A stretch of DNA of 64,000 bases from the NCBI RefSeq assembly GCF_028863665.1, contig NZ_JARBFX010000010.1, forward strand, positions 62,001-126,000, read 5' to 3'. Under the pieces are notes generated by a model. The model was not told where the DNA came from. It saw nothing but the letters and a program-made list of their open reading frames with translations, and searched no databases. Shown here one piece after another: positions 27,990 through 36,952 of the stretch. The stretch comes from Aquabacter sediminis (GTDB lineage: Bacteria > Pseudomonadota > Alphaproteobacteria > Rhizobiales > Xanthobacteraceae). Within the stretch, counting starts at the first letter, position 1. Every line of letters starts with the position of its first letter. Both the position numbers and the translations under genes were made by a program.

Positions 27990-28829
27990 TCACAGGGAGG
28001 CGATGAGAAAGCGCCCCGCCATCAGCAGCAGGAAGATCCCGAATCCGATCTCCAGCCCACGCTGCGGCAAAGCGTGGGCGATCCGGGCGCCAAATGGCGC
28101 CACCAGTGAACTGATGGGCGCCATGAACAGGAAGCCGATGACCGAGATGTAGCCGATGGACAAAGGCGGCAGCTCGTCCATGTGCGGCCAGCCGGCAATG
28201 GCGAAGCCGATGATGCCGGGAATGGGGATGAGCATGCCGATGCCGGCCGATGTGGCCACCGCTGCGCGGATGGGCACGCCATAAAGCGTCAGCACCATTG
28301 TGGAGAGTCCGCCGCCGCTGATGCCAATCAGCGAGGAGGCCAGCCCGATGAAGAAGCCGTAGCCCCACATGACCGGCTTGCCGGGCAGATGATCCGCCAG
28401 CCGCCAGTCGGCCCGCCCCGAAAGGGCCTTGGTGGCCATCATCAGCGCGATGATGACGAAGGCCACCTGCAGCACCTTGCCATTGGCAAACCCCGCTATG
28501 GCGCTGCCGCCGATAATGCCGAGGATGGCCGGGATCCGCCACGTCTCGAGAACACCCGGCACGACCGAGCCCCGTGCCTTGTGGGCGGAATGGGAGCGCA
28601 TGGAGGTGGGGACGATGATGGCCAGCGAGGTGCCGACGCACAATTGCATGCGCAGGGATTCGTCGACGCCCAGAAAGCCGAACACCTCATAGAGGACCGG
28701 GACGATCACCGCGCCACCGCCCACTCCAAGCAGGCCGGCCAGGAGGCCCGTAATGATGCCCCCCGCCGCCAGCGCCACGGCGAGAAAGCCCAGATCGTGC
28801 CAGGAGACCGCGGACAGCGAGGCGAACAT
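27990..28829 (-). CDS. TauE/SafE-family membrane permease
   Basis: Membrane protein of 279 residues with about eight helices, TauE/SafE (sulfite exporter) family. The inverted-repeat signature is seen twice: GLLAGLLGVGGGAVIVPVL near the N-terminus and GLASSLIGISGGGLSTMVL in the second half. Family members export sulfite, sulfoacetate or other organosulfonates; the substrate here is unknown. The ATG at 28829 (MFASLSAVSWHD) is preferred to an upstream in-frame ATG. Confidence 0.85.
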   Translation of the reverse strand: MFASLSAVSWHDLGFLAVALAAGGIITGLLAGLLGVGGGAVIVPVLYEVFGFLGVDESLRMQLCVGTSLAIIVPTSMRSHSAHKARGSVVPGVLETWRIPAILGIIGGSAIAGFANGKVLQVAFVIIALMMATKALSGRADWRLADHLPGKPVMWGYGFFIGLASSLIGISGGGLSTMVLTLYGVPIRAAVATSAGIGMLIPIPGIIGFAIAGWPHMDELPPLSIGYISVIGFLFMAPISSLVAPFGARIAHALPQRGLEIGFGIFLLLMAGRFLIASL

Positions 28830-29041
28830 GGCGGACCATCGAGCATTGCCCCCTCGCGCACCCCGACAAGGCCGAGGCCCGAGCGGCGCGAAGTGAGGCA
28901 CAAGGAAGGGGAGGGCAGATCCGTACGTTCAGCGCCAGGATATGCCGAGGACGCGCGCACAATCAGGCGCATGGCCGGGCTTGTCTACCTTTGCCAGGGC
29001 CGGGCGGACGCAAAAGCCATGCGCCTGAGGAGGGGGTGCGC

Positions 29042-30037
29042 TCAGGCCGCCTGTTCTCGGCCCGACCGCCGCACCAAGGCGACGGCGGCGCGATAGACAT
29101 CAAGGCCCGCGCCTGGCTGGATGGCCTGCGTCGCCAAATGGCGACGATAGGCGCGGGCGCCAGGGCGTCCGGAGAAAAGGCCCAGCATGTGGCGGGTAAT
29201 GTCATGGAGCCGGCCGCCACGCGCCAGATGCTCAGCCACATAGGGCTCGAAGGCCTCCACCGCCGCGAACGCATCGGCATGGGGGGCGGGGGCACCGGCA
29301 AAGGCAGGGTCGACCTCCAGCAGGATGTCCGGGTTCTGGTAGGCCGCGCGCCCCAGCATGACCCCATCGAGCCCCGCGCCATGAGCAAGGGCGTCGGCGA
29401 TGGTCAGCAGGCCGCCATTGAGATGAATCGGCACATGGGGCAGCCGCGCCTTCAGGCGATGCACACGCTGGTAGTCGAGCGGGGGGATTTCCCGATTGTC
29501 CTTGGGGGAGAGACCCTTGAGCCAGGCCTTGCGGGCATGGACCGTCAACGCATCCGTCCCCGCTGCCAGGACGGCATCGGCAAGAGCGTCCAAGGCCGTT
29601 TCCGGGTCCTGCTCGTCCACGCCGATCCGGCACTTGACGGTGACGGGGATGGACACCTTGGCCTTCATGGCCGCAATGCACTCGCCCACCAGAAACGGCT
29701 CGCGCATGAGGCAGGCGCCGAAATTGCCACCCTGCACCCGGTCCGAAGGGCAGCCCACATTCAGGTTGATCTCGTCATAGCCGTAGTCGGCGCAGATTAC
29801 GGCCGCCTGCGCCAGCAGGGCAGGGTCGGACCCGCCCAGCTGGACCACCACGGGGTGCTCCGCCGGCGCAAAGCCCAGCAACCGCGCGCGGTCGCCATGA
29901 ATGATGGCAGGTGCCGTGACCATCTCCGTGTACAGCCGGGCATGCCGCGACAAGGTGCGATGGAAGGCCCGGCAATGCCGGTCGGTCCAGTCCATCATGG
30001 GCGCCACGGCAAATCTAAATGATTGATTTTTCGACAT
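29042..30037 (-). CDS. dusA: tRNA-dihydrouridine synthase A, 5' end supplied by an integrated island
   Basis: FMN-dependent tRNA-dihydrouridine synthase of 331 residues, reducing uridines in the D-loop. Motifs: VAPMMDWTDRHCR, NLNVGCPSDRVQGGNFGACLM with the catalytic Cys, VTVKCRIGVDE, HARKAWLKG and IHLNGGL. The ATG at 30037 (MSKNQSFRFAVAPMMDW) sits next to a divergent integrase gene. A second copy of the dusA 5' end occurs at 55,308-55,354, so the first codons of this gene were most likely brought in by the island. The enzyme still looks complete. Confidence 0.95.
   Translation of the reverse strand: MSKNQSFRFAVAPMMDWTDRHCRAFHRTLSRHARLYTEMVTAPAIIHGDRARLLGFAPAEHPVVVQLGGSDPALLAQAAVICADYGYDEINLNVGCPSDRVQGGNFGACLMREPFLVGECIAAMKAKVSIPVTVKCRIGVDEQDPETALDALADAVLAAGTDALTVHARKAWLKGLSPKDNREIPPLDYQRVHRLKARLPHVPIHLNGGLLTIADALAHGAGLDGVMLGRAAYQNPDILLEVDPAFAGAPAPHADAFAAVEAFEPYVAEHLARGGRLHDITRHMLGLFSGRPGARAYRRHLATQAIQPGAGLDVYRAAVALVRRSGREQAA
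29991..29998. other. attL core of the dusA island
   Basis: The + strand octamer TCCATCAT encodes (reverse) the MM-D codons of dusA. The same octamer recurs at 55,308-55,315 within the displaced dusA 5' end. On both sides the flanking codons spell VAPMMD but differ at synonymous positions, which places the crossover in or near this octamer. The exact core length is inference. Confidence 0.7.
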
Positions 30038-30070
30038 TATTTTTGTAACTTCAAGAAGTTGGGCCGCGTC

Positions 30071-30135
30071 GTGTGCACTCGATTTTTCGCCACGATACGC
30101 CCCATTTTCCGGTTTTTCGACGCGTGAGTGCACAC
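30071..30135. promoter_or_regulatory. Inverted repeat before the integrase gene (likely arm or excisionase sites)
   Basis: GTGTGCACTC at 30071-30080 and its exact complement GAGTGCACAC at 30126-30135 flank a 45-bp AT-richer spacer between dusA and the integrase. A further GCGCACACGG copy follows at once. Such repeats next to attL are typical of integrase arm sites or excisionase/regulator sites; which one is inference. Confidence 0.6.
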
Positions 30136-30149
30136 GGAGCGCACACGGA

Positions 30150-31211
30150 TTGGCCACCTTCACTAAACTAAAATCCGGCTCCTGGAGAGCCCAGATCCGT
30201 CGGAAGGGGCAGTATGTCAGCGAGACGTTCCTGCGCCGCAAGGATGCCGAGGAATGGGCGCTCGACACGGAGCGCCGCATCGATCGCCAGGAACCCGCCG
30301 TCACGCGCAGGTCGCGCGACGCGAAACGCTTCCGCGATCTCGTCGCGCTCCACCGCCAGGACATGGCCGAGGTAGGGATCAGGATCGGCCGTTCCAAGGA
30401 CTTCTGCCTGACCTCCCTCGACGAAGCGCTCGGCGCTTTGAAGATCGCCGAGCTCGACCGCGAGCGCCTCATCAAATACGGCAAGGATCGCGCGAAGGAA
30501 GGGGCGGGCCCGGTCACGGTCAGCATGGACTTTGGATATATCAAGACCGTGCTCTCCCACGCTGCGGCGGTCCACGGCGTGACCCTCTCGACCGAACCCG
30601 TCGATCTCGCGCGCATCGCCTTGAAGCGGCTCGGCCTGATCGGGAAAGGCAAGGAGCGGGATCGCCGGCCGACACAGGAGGAACTAGACCGCATCATCAC
30701 GGCCCTGGACGAGAATCCTCGGCAGAGCATTCCCGTAGGAAGGATCGTGCGCTTTGCCGTGGCCACGGCTATGCGTCAGGAAGAAATCTGCCGCGTTGAA
30801 TGGCGCGACTTCAACCCGAGAACGCGGATGCTGCTCATTCGGAACCGCAAGGACCCGCGCAGGAAGGACGGCAACGATCAGCGCATCCCGCTGCTGGACG
30901 TATCGGGCTACGACGCGTGCAAGATCATCGAAGAGCAAGCCAGCTCGACGAGCCGGCGAGAAGGTCGCATCTTCCCCTACAATGGCCGCTCGGTCGGCAC
31001 CGCGTTTCGTCGACAATGCCAAGACCTCAAGATCGAGGATCTGCATTTCCACGATCTGCGCCACGAAGGCACCAGCCGGCTATTCGAGGCCGGCTTCACC
31101 ATCGAACAGGTGGCGCTCGTAACCGGCCATAAGGACTGGAAGATGCTCCGGCGCTACACCCACCTCAAGCCGGAGGCGCTACACACAATTCGGGCAGCGA
31201 GAGCGGCTTAG
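30150..31211 (+). CDS. Tyrosine recombinase, dusA-associated integrase
   Basis: Site-specific recombinase of 353 residues. The catalytic residues are all present: R209 (AMRQEEICRVEW), H301 and R304 (HDLRHEG), H327 (GHKDW) and the nucleophile Y336 (RRYTHL). An N-terminal arm-binding region (residues 1-60) and a core-binding SAM-like domain (about 70-170) precede them. It starts at TTG 30150 with GGAG about ten bases upstream; the same TTG is kept in the relic copy at 55,467. Its position next to the dusA 5' end indicates dusA as its target. Confidence 0.93.
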   Translation: MATFTKLKSGSWRAQIRRKGQYVSETFLRRKDAEEWALDTERRIDRQEPAVTRRSRDAKRFRDLVALHRQDMAEVGIRIGRSKDFCLTSLDEALGALKIAELDRERLIKYGKDRAKEGAGPVTVSMDFGYIKTVLSHAAAVHGVTLSTEPVDLARIALKRLGLIGKGKERDRRPTQEELDRIITALDENPRQSIPVGRIVRFAVATAMRQEEICRVEWRDFNPRTRMLLIRNRKDPRRKDGNDQRIPLLDVSGYDACKIIEEQASSTSRREGRIFPYNGRSVGTAFRRQCQDLKIEDLHFHDLRHEGTSRLFEAGFTIEQVALVTGHKDWKMLRRYTHLKPEALHTIRAARAA

Positions 31212-31239
31212 CTCTGCCGATTTTTTCGACTTGGGGTGA

Positions 31240-31518
31240 CTCGCGTCATGCTGTCGCGTAGGTCAGCGGCCAGCTCAGCTCGACCCATGCTCCTTCGATA
31301 GCCCCAACAACTCGTACGTGGATATAGAAGATGCTGAGACCCAGCGCATGCTGAATTGGGCGCATCAGCGCCTTGGCGAACTGGAGTGTGCGCTCGATCC
31401 CGCCTCGTTTGGCGATTGGCTGCGCGAGCGCACGCTGTTCCCGGCGATCGACCCCCTCGCCCCGCTGCCGGCCGATCCCGATCTGGAGACGCCGCCGCCT
31501 CAGCGCAGCGCGCCCTAA
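31240..31518 (+). pseudogene. C-terminal fragment of an unknown gene
   Basis: An open frame without a convincing start runs from 31240; GTG 31318 is one candidate. From about 31279 it reads like ordinary protein (DPCSFDSPNNSYVDIEDAET, then QRMLNWAHQRLGELECALDP) and ends in a Pro-rich tail. Its stop overlaps the convergent relaxase stop by 4 bp. It is probably the surviving 3' end of a conjugation-related gene cut when the integrase end was joined, but I do not recognise the family. Confidence 0.45.
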
Positions 31519-33626
31519 AGCCCCAGGCCCCGGTTGCGGCCGAGGCTCCACTCGACGCCGCCATCGCCGCGGGAGACACCGGAGATGTGCCGGCCGACCT
31601 GTTTCTCCAGCACAGGCTGCCAGGGCACGAGCTGGAAGCCGAGACCGTCGTCGATCATGGCGAAACGCCCGCTGACCAGATTGACCGAGCCGGCGAGCCG
31701 GCCGGACACATACTCACCGGGCTGGCTCGGCGTGTAGGCAAGACCACGCTCTGCCGCCATGGCACGGCCGACGCGGTCCACCTCGATGGCCTCAAGGCGG
31801 GCCAGGATGTCGCGCGGCGCACGGACGGTGCCGTTCTCCAGCCGCACGGCATGGCCTTGGTCGACGAGGCTCTGGCGGCGGCGCTCCATGGCGTCGTTCA
31901 CCTCGCGGCCGAAGCCCGCGTCGGAAAGCTCGGTGCGCTGTCGCGAGGCCAGCTCCCGATCGAGCCAGGTGGCGCCATCGCTGGCGACCTGCTGGTCGAG
32001 TTCGACGGCGGAGAGCGTGCGCACCGCGAAGTCCTTCCGCGCGGTTCGTGCATCATGGGCGATTCCGCGCTCAGGCAGGTCCTCCGGGATCTTCCAATGG
32101 TCGGCGTCGATGCGCTCGACATGGCCGGCCCGGCGCAGCGCTTCCAGCCGCCGCACATGGGCGCGGATGAAGGCATCCGGATCGCCGCGCTGCTGCTCGA
32201 TCGCCGGGAGGGCCAGCTCCAGATGCTCGCTGGGTCGGTAGATGCCACTGTTCGCCTCGGCCATGGTGGCGATGTTCAGGTCGGCCGGACGTGGATCGGA
32301 CTTTGTCGGTAGCGGGTCTAGCGCGACGATGTGGCCGCGCTTGATATCCTCCAGCCGGGAGGCGTCGCTGGTCTCGACATGATGGGTGCGTCCGTCCACA
32401 CCGTCGATGACCAGATAGAAGCGCTCGCCCATCTCATCACCGGCCAATCCTTTATCAAGCACGCGTCCTATAAGGGCATATGAGATGCGGTTGCCATGGG
32501 TGACGTATTGCTCGGCGCCGCGCTCTTCCGCGAGCCCGTGATCGGCCAGCGCGCGATGCATGGTGCGCAGGATGTCCTCGCGCTCGCCCATCGCCCGGAG
32601 CGTGCTCTCCGCTCGCTCGGCAAGTCTCCAACGTCCTGGCTCGATCTCCTCGGCGATGCCGAAGTTCTCCAGCCGTTTCACCCGGTCGATGAGAACATGC
32701 CGGTTGGTGCGCACGAGATAGCTCTCGCCAGCATCCGGTCGCAGATCAAGGATGCCGTGTTCGCGCTGCTCGGCGATCATCATCCGGTCCAGCCGCGTGA
32801 GGCGATCGGCGTCCACCTCGTGGCGCAGCTTGTTCTGCAGTTCGACCTCGGCCTGCGGGCCCAGCTCCAGCGTCATCAGCTCGCTCGCCCGATGGCGGAT
32901 GCCATGGGCGATGTAGTCACCGGCGATGTTCAGGATGCGGCCATCGTTGAGCACGCCGCGGACGAGGATGTGGCTGTGCGGGTGACCGGTGTTGTGATGA
33001 TCGACGGCGATCCAGTCGAGCTTGGTGCCGAGGTCATTCTCCATGTGCCGCATCAGGTCACGCGTGAAGCGCTTCAGGTCGCCGAGCTCGGCGGCATCCT
33101 CCGGCGCGACGATGAAGCGGAACTGATGGCGATCCTCGCCACTCCGCTCGACGAAGACCTTGGCATCGACTTCGTCCCCGAGGGCCGAGTAGGCACGACC
33201 CTTCTCGCCGTCGCGGGTCACGCCGTCTCGTTCGAGATAGCGCAGATGCGCCCCTACCGCGCCCACGGACACCGCGCCGCGCATCTTCGGGCTGCGTCCG
33301 CTCTTCCCCTTCCCGGCAAGCTTCACCACCCGCGCCTTGACCACGACGCGGCGGGAGCGGAACCGGCCTGAGGATCCCGACTGCCAGCCTCCGCTGTCGC
33401 GCGGCAGCGACGCCATCGTCTTCGCGCCACGACCTCGCGCATTGAACCGGCCGCTGCTGCCGCCCGCTCCAGCGAACCCGCCACCTATCCCGGCGCCGCC
33501 GCCGGCATTGCGAGCGGCGATCAGGGCCTGCTGGACGAAGGTCAACTCGTGGGTCTTCAGCCGCGTGCCCCGGCTTCGTGGGCGGCCCGGCTTGATGCGG
33601 AATTCATCGTCGTCGCGGCGTGTCAT
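31515..33626 (-). CDS. Relaxase/mobilisation nuclease with DUF3363
   Basis: VirD2-like relaxase of 703 residues with the DUF3363 C-terminal region common on Rhizobiales and Sphingomonadales mobile elements. It would nick oriT and pilot the strand in conjugation. The metal-binding His cluster is DHHNTGHPHSHILVRG at about residues 205-220. The N-terminus is basic (DDDEFRIKPGRPRSRG) and Gly/Arg-rich. The ATG at 33626 (MTRRDDDEF) matches the family start better than 33647. No coupling protein or T4SS gene is nearby, so it is mobilisable only in trans. Confidence 0.88.
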   Translation of the reverse strand: MTRRDDDEFRIKPGRPRSRGTRLKTHELTFVQQALIAARNAGGGAGIGGGFAGAGGSSGRFNARGRGAKTMASLPRDSGGWQSGSSGRFRSRRVVVKARVVKLAGKGKSGRSPKMRGAVSVGAVGAHLRYLERDGVTRDGEKGRAYSALGDEVDAKVFVERSGEDRHQFRFIVAPEDAAELGDLKRFTRDLMRHMENDLGTKLDWIAVDHHNTGHPHSHILVRGVLNDGRILNIAGDYIAHGIRHRASELMTLELGPQAEVELQNKLRHEVDADRLTRLDRMMIAEQREHGILDLRPDAGESYLVRTNRHVLIDRVKRLENFGIAEEIEPGRWRLAERAESTLRAMGEREDILRTMHRALADHGLAEERGAEQYVTHGNRISYALIGRVLDKGLAGDEMGERFYLVIDGVDGRTHHVETSDASRLEDIKRGHIVALDPLPTKSDPRPADLNIATMAEANSGIYRPSEHLELALPAIEQQRGDPDAFIRAHVRRLEALRRAGHVERIDADHWKIPEDLPERGIAHDARTARKDFAVRTLSAVELDQQVASDGATWLDRELASRQRTELSDAGFGREVNDAMERRRQSLVDQGHAVRLENGTVRAPRDILARLEAIEVDRVGRAMAAERGLAYTPSQPGEYVSGRLAGSVNLVSGRFAMIDDGLGFQLVPWQPVLEKQVGRHISGVSRGDGGVEWSLGRNRGLGL

Positions 33627-34320
33627 GACCGCAGGTTTGGCCGCCAAAGCGCACCCCGCAAGTCGAAAAGCAATAGATCAAAGTATAGCGTGGAAACGTC
33701 GGTTTTGGCGCAGGCGCGGCTGGGTGCACATTGCGCATGCATACGAAAACTAACAATATATCAATGTATTAAACGATCGACACGCAAATCCACACCTTCC
33801 GCGAGGCCGCTTAGAGCCGTTTTCCGGAACGGAAAACAACGTGCAGACAACATATTAAGAGCGAAGCTCGCGCGGATTGAAAATCCGCTTTATCTTGCCG
33901 TCCTAATCGGTTGTGCTTTGTCAGATCTGTTCGAAATCGTCGTCTCTCCTCCATTGCATTCAATAATACGCTAAACGACGCCACGCAGCACGACGGCTCC
34001 TGAGGCGAGAGTCCTGGTGTGCCGTGCAGTCCTCCGCGCTCGTCGACGGCCTGGTTCGGCTGCTCATCGGCAGCGCTCGATCCGTCGCGGCGCATCTTTC
34101 CATCGGAGCCACGGGGCTGCATCACAGGCATTCGAGCGCGGTCCGGCCGTCTTCCGATCGGCGCGGCCGCAGGCAAGATAGCGTGCTTCCCGTCGTCCTT
34201 GGTCTGCACCAGTTCTCATCCGCTTGCGCGGAGCTCCATCGTTGGTCGGGCGACGCCCAGCGCGTCAATCATCGATCCTTCAGCCGCCGGACACGTGGCA
34301 CGGCGTGGGTGTTGGCACCG
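33627..34320. other. Non-coding region upstream of the relaxase, candidate oriT
   Basis: About 690 bp without a recognisable gene. It is AT-richer near 33,740-33,850 and holds a perfect stem-loop GTTTTCCG-GAA-CGGAAAAC at 33819-33837. The region just upstream of a relaxase gene is the usual place for oriT. Beyond 34,020 the sequence is GC-rich debris next to the IS110 element; a minus-strand open frame 33811-34209 has no protein-like character. Confidence 0.4.
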
Positions 34321-35409
34321 TCATGCATGCGCCCCCAACAGGCGGCGATCCTTCACCTCCGCGCGCGCCGCGACGTCCGCGGCGCTGGCGCCGGCGTGGC
34401 CGACATAGAACGTTCCGTCGCTCCACATGGCGTGCATGATCACCGCCAGCTTGCGCGCCACGGCTACCGTCGCCTTGCGGTGGCAGCTGCGTTTGGCGAG
34501 CTCGAGACCCCAGCTGCGCAGCTTGTCCTGGCCCTTGAAACGGGCCATCAGCGCCGAGCCCGCCTCGTACAGGGCGCGGCGCACATCGGGATCGCCCGCC
34601 TTGCTGATGCGGCCCTGGACGTCGATCGAGGAGCCGGACTGCCAGCGCCGCGAGGTCAGCCCGAAATAGGCGGCGACGTCTCGCGAGCGGCGGAAGCGCA
34701 AGGGATCATCGATCGCCGCCACAAAGCTCAGCGCCGTCACCGGACCGACGCCGGGAATGCCGAGGAAGCGCCGGCAGAGCTCGTCGCGCGCCACCATCTT
34801 CACCACCAGATCGTGCAGCCGGCAGTACTGCTTACACAGCGCGGCGCGCGCGATCAGCATCGCGTCCATCAGTTCGCTGGTCAGCGCATCGCCGGCGACC
34901 GCGTCGCGCACCGCCTGCTCGAAACCGCCGCGCCCGGTGCCCTTGATGCGGATGCCAAACGCCTTGAGCGAGTGCCGGATGGTGTTCTCAAGGTCCAGCA
35001 CCTTGCGCTTGAGATTGCGCCGCTGTGTCAGCAACAGGCGGATCCGGTAACAGCGCTCCGACTTGATGTGGGCATGGCGAAACCAGCCGGTGCGCATCAG
35101 ATGGGCGATGCCGAGCGCATCGGCGGCGTCGGTCTTGTTGCGCTGCGCCGACATCGCCGCGCGCACATGAACCGTCTCCAGACACACCGCCGGCAGGCCG
35201 AGCCGCATGAGCTCGGGATGCAGCCACGGCGACAGCGATCCCGCTTCGTGCCCGACCCGGCGCAAGCGCGGCAGAAACGGAACGACGGCGTCATGGATCG
35301 CCTGCGGATCCGTCTCTACCGTGCACCGAAGATGCACATCGCCGCGCTCGTCGACGACGCACAGCGCGGTCGCCTCAAGGCCCACATCCAGTCCGCAAAA
35401 GAATTCCAT
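34321..35409 (-). CDS. IS110-family transposase
   Basis: Transposase of 362 residues of the IS110 family, which uses a DEDD RuvC-like domain at the N-terminus (FFCGLDVGLEATALCVVD; catalytic Asp in GLDVG) and a C-terminal transposase_20 (HhH-like) domain (RFLGIPGVGPVTALSFVAAI and AAYFGLTSRRWQSGSS). The conserved KTDAADALGIAHL block is present. The protein looks intact. IS110 elements lack clear terminal inverted repeats and their noncoding ends carry a bridge RNA, so I do not give exact element ends; the flanks to about 34,240 and 35,520 probably belong to it. Confidence 0.92.
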   Translation of the reverse strand: MEFFCGLDVGLEATALCVVDERGDVHLRCTVETDPQAIHDAVVPFLPRLRRVGHEAGSLSPWLHPELMRLGLPAVCLETVHVRAAMSAQRNKTDAADALGIAHLMRTGWFRHAHIKSERCYRIRLLLTQRRNLKRKVLDLENTIRHSLKAFGIRIKGTGRGGFEQAVRDAVAGDALTSELMDAMLIARAALCKQYCRLHDLVVKMVARDELCRRFLGIPGVGPVTALSFVAAIDDPLRFRRSRDVAAYFGLTSRRWQSGSSIDVQGRISKAGDPDVRRALYEAGSALMARFKGQDKLRSWGLELAKRSCHRKATVAVARKLAVIMHAMWSDGTFYVGHAGASAADVAARAEVKDRRLLGAHA

Positions 35410-35845
35410 CAGCCGCTTCCTGCGTTGCGAAACACCAGGAGTTTGACGCGTTGGCGCCGGCGGCGGCAGCGAATTCGAGGACCCAGAGCCGTCCCGCCGA
35501 TTACGGGCGGCACTCAATCCCCTCTTATTTACCACTAGTGAAAATAATCAAACAAGACATGCCAAATATACTCCGAGTCCGGAACCGAGCAACGTCAGCT
35601 GCTGCCGAAGTCAACCCATGACGCGTTATCACCGCCGAAGCCACTACAGCCGACCTAGGAGGTGCGATCGTTGATGCCGTTAGTTCGCAGTCGCAAGCCG
35701 CTCGCACCGCGGTCGCGCTGCAGTCGAACCTGGATTAAGGATGCGAACGAGTGTCCGGTCTCGTGCTGAAACATTGCAACGAAACTGCCGTGGAGCAGCG
35801 CGGAGTCCGCACTTTCTTCACGTGTTGGCGGCGGCCAAAGAGGCC
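35410..35845. other. IS110 end and flanking non-coding sequence
   Basis: The first roughly 110 bp are probably the noncoding end of the IS110 element (GC-rich, with inverted CCGTCCCGCC and GGGCGGCAC segments near 35,490-35,515). The rest shows no gene-like frame. Confidence 0.4.
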
Positions 35846-36082
35846 TTATTCGGATGCTGATGGTTTGCGGAAGCGCACACCGGCCCCCCCGCCATTCTCC
35901 GGAATGAACTCGATTCCGGCAGCTTCGAACGCCGTTTGAAGACGCTCGACTGTGGTCGCCTTCAACGCCTCACCGCGTTCAAACCGAACCACAGTGTTGG
36001 ACGAAACCTCGGCGGCACGAGCGAGGTCCAGAACGCTGAAATTCAACGCGGTGCGTGCCATTCGGCACTGAATCGGGCTCAT
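35846..36082 (-). CDS. XRE-type helix-turn-helix regulator
   Basis: Small DNA-binding protein of 78 residues with a Cro/C1-type HTH (CRMARTALNFSVLDLARAAEVSSNTVVRFE) and a short C-terminal tail (GIEFIPENGGGAGVRFR). The family start M-x-P-x-QCR favours ATG 36082; the frame is open further to ATG 36133. A perfect 17-bp palindrome lies 8 bp upstream of ATG 36082, which suggests self-repression. It is divergent from the Tat-signal protein gene at 36221. Confidence 0.85.
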   Translation of the reverse strand: MSPIQCRMARTALNFSVLDLARAAEVSSNTVVRFERGEALKATTVERLQTAFEAAGIEFIPENGGGAGVRFRKPSASE

Positions 36083-36089
36083 TATAAAA

Positions 36090-36106
36090 TCGCCATCTGA
36101 TGGCGA
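36090..36106. promoter_or_regulatory. 17-bp palindrome, probable operator of the XRE regulator
   Basis: TCGCCATC-T-GATGGCGA is a perfect inverted repeat around one central base. It lies between the XRE start and the divergent gene, in the position expected for an autoregulatory operator. Confidence 0.6.
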
Positions 36107-36220
36107 ATATCTTCCGTCATGGTCAATCTTCATGTAGGCTTCGCCGTGCAAGCAGCCGGACAAAGTGCGGGAACACGATGTCCGGCCTGACCACAACCCA
36201 AGCTGCTTGGAGCTCGGATC

Positions 36221-36883
36221 ATGGCTGATTCTGAGATTAGCACGAGTCTGTCCCGGCCAACCCGGAGGGACGTTCTCTCCGCCGCCCTGCTGACGGTCGG
36301 CGGCACTTCCTTCAACAGTTCGGCTGCAGCCGAGCCGGAAGATCATGGCGCAACGGACGCAGCTGTCCTTGCATGGAAAGCGTGGCGCGCCGCGCATCGG
36401 CGGACGCTTGCCCTGTGCAGGAAGCAGCAGCGGCTGGAGTCCGAACTTGCGCGGACGATCGGCTTTCCGCAGGTCGTTCTCGATGCAGCCGAGTTGCTCT
36501 CGCCTGTACGGATTGGTTTGATGCGCCAGTTCGATGAACTTGTCGCAAAAGTGCCGTCGCTCCGCTCTCGCCGGGCTGAAGTTGCCGCAGCGCTGCGTTC
36601 GCATCAGCGACGTTGGGACGACGCGGATCACGCCGTCGGCTACTCCGTGACCCGGCAGGAGGAGGCTACGGCTTCCCACGATGAGGAGCGCCTGATCGGG
36701 GAGCTCTTTGCAGCGGACGCCACGTCTCTGCGTGGTCTATCCGCGAAACTCGACGTGTTGATTACCGTGGGGGCCGATGGCGCTGAGGGAAGACACTTCC
36801 CTTGGCCGGAGCTGCGGCGCATCCGCAGGGATGTTGCACGCTTGACGCAACTGCAGCAAAGGACGGCCACCTCCACTGCCTGA
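36221..36883 (+). CDS. Tat-signal hypothetical protein
   Basis: Protein of 220 residues that I do not recognise. The N-terminus has a twin-arginine-like leader (TRRDVLSAALLTVGGTSF, then SSAAAEP). The rest is helical and Arg/Ala/Glu-rich (ALCRKQQRLESELART, RSRRAEVAAALRSHQRRW), which suggests an alpha-helical or coiled-coil protein. It shares an intergenic region with the XRE regulator. The Tat prediction is tentative, since the leader is short. Confidence 0.65.
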   Translation: MADSEISTSLSRPTRRDVLSAALLTVGGTSFNSSAAAEPEDHGATDAAVLAWKAWRAAHRRTLALCRKQQRLESELARTIGFPQVVLDAAELLSPVRIGLMRQFDELVAKVPSLRSRRAEVAAALRSHQRRWDDADHAVGYSVTRQEEATASHDEERLIGELFAADATSLRGLSAKLDVLITVGADGAEGRHFPWPELRRIRRDVARLTQLQQRTATSTA

Positions 36884-36952
36884 AGCAGTGCTCGCAATGC
36901 CAGCGCAGGAAGTGCGGGGGGGGAGGGACGCTCAAACGCGCGTTGCGGAGCG

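Noticed and set aside
30037-30766. Long N-terminal extension of dusA running antisense through the integrase gene
   Set aside because: The frame is open but has no family similarity; the dusA start at 30037 aligns with the displaced copy at 55354.
33811-34209. Minus-strand 132-residue frame between relaxase and IS110
   Set aside because: Amino acid composition is typical of read-through of GC-rich debris; no start context.
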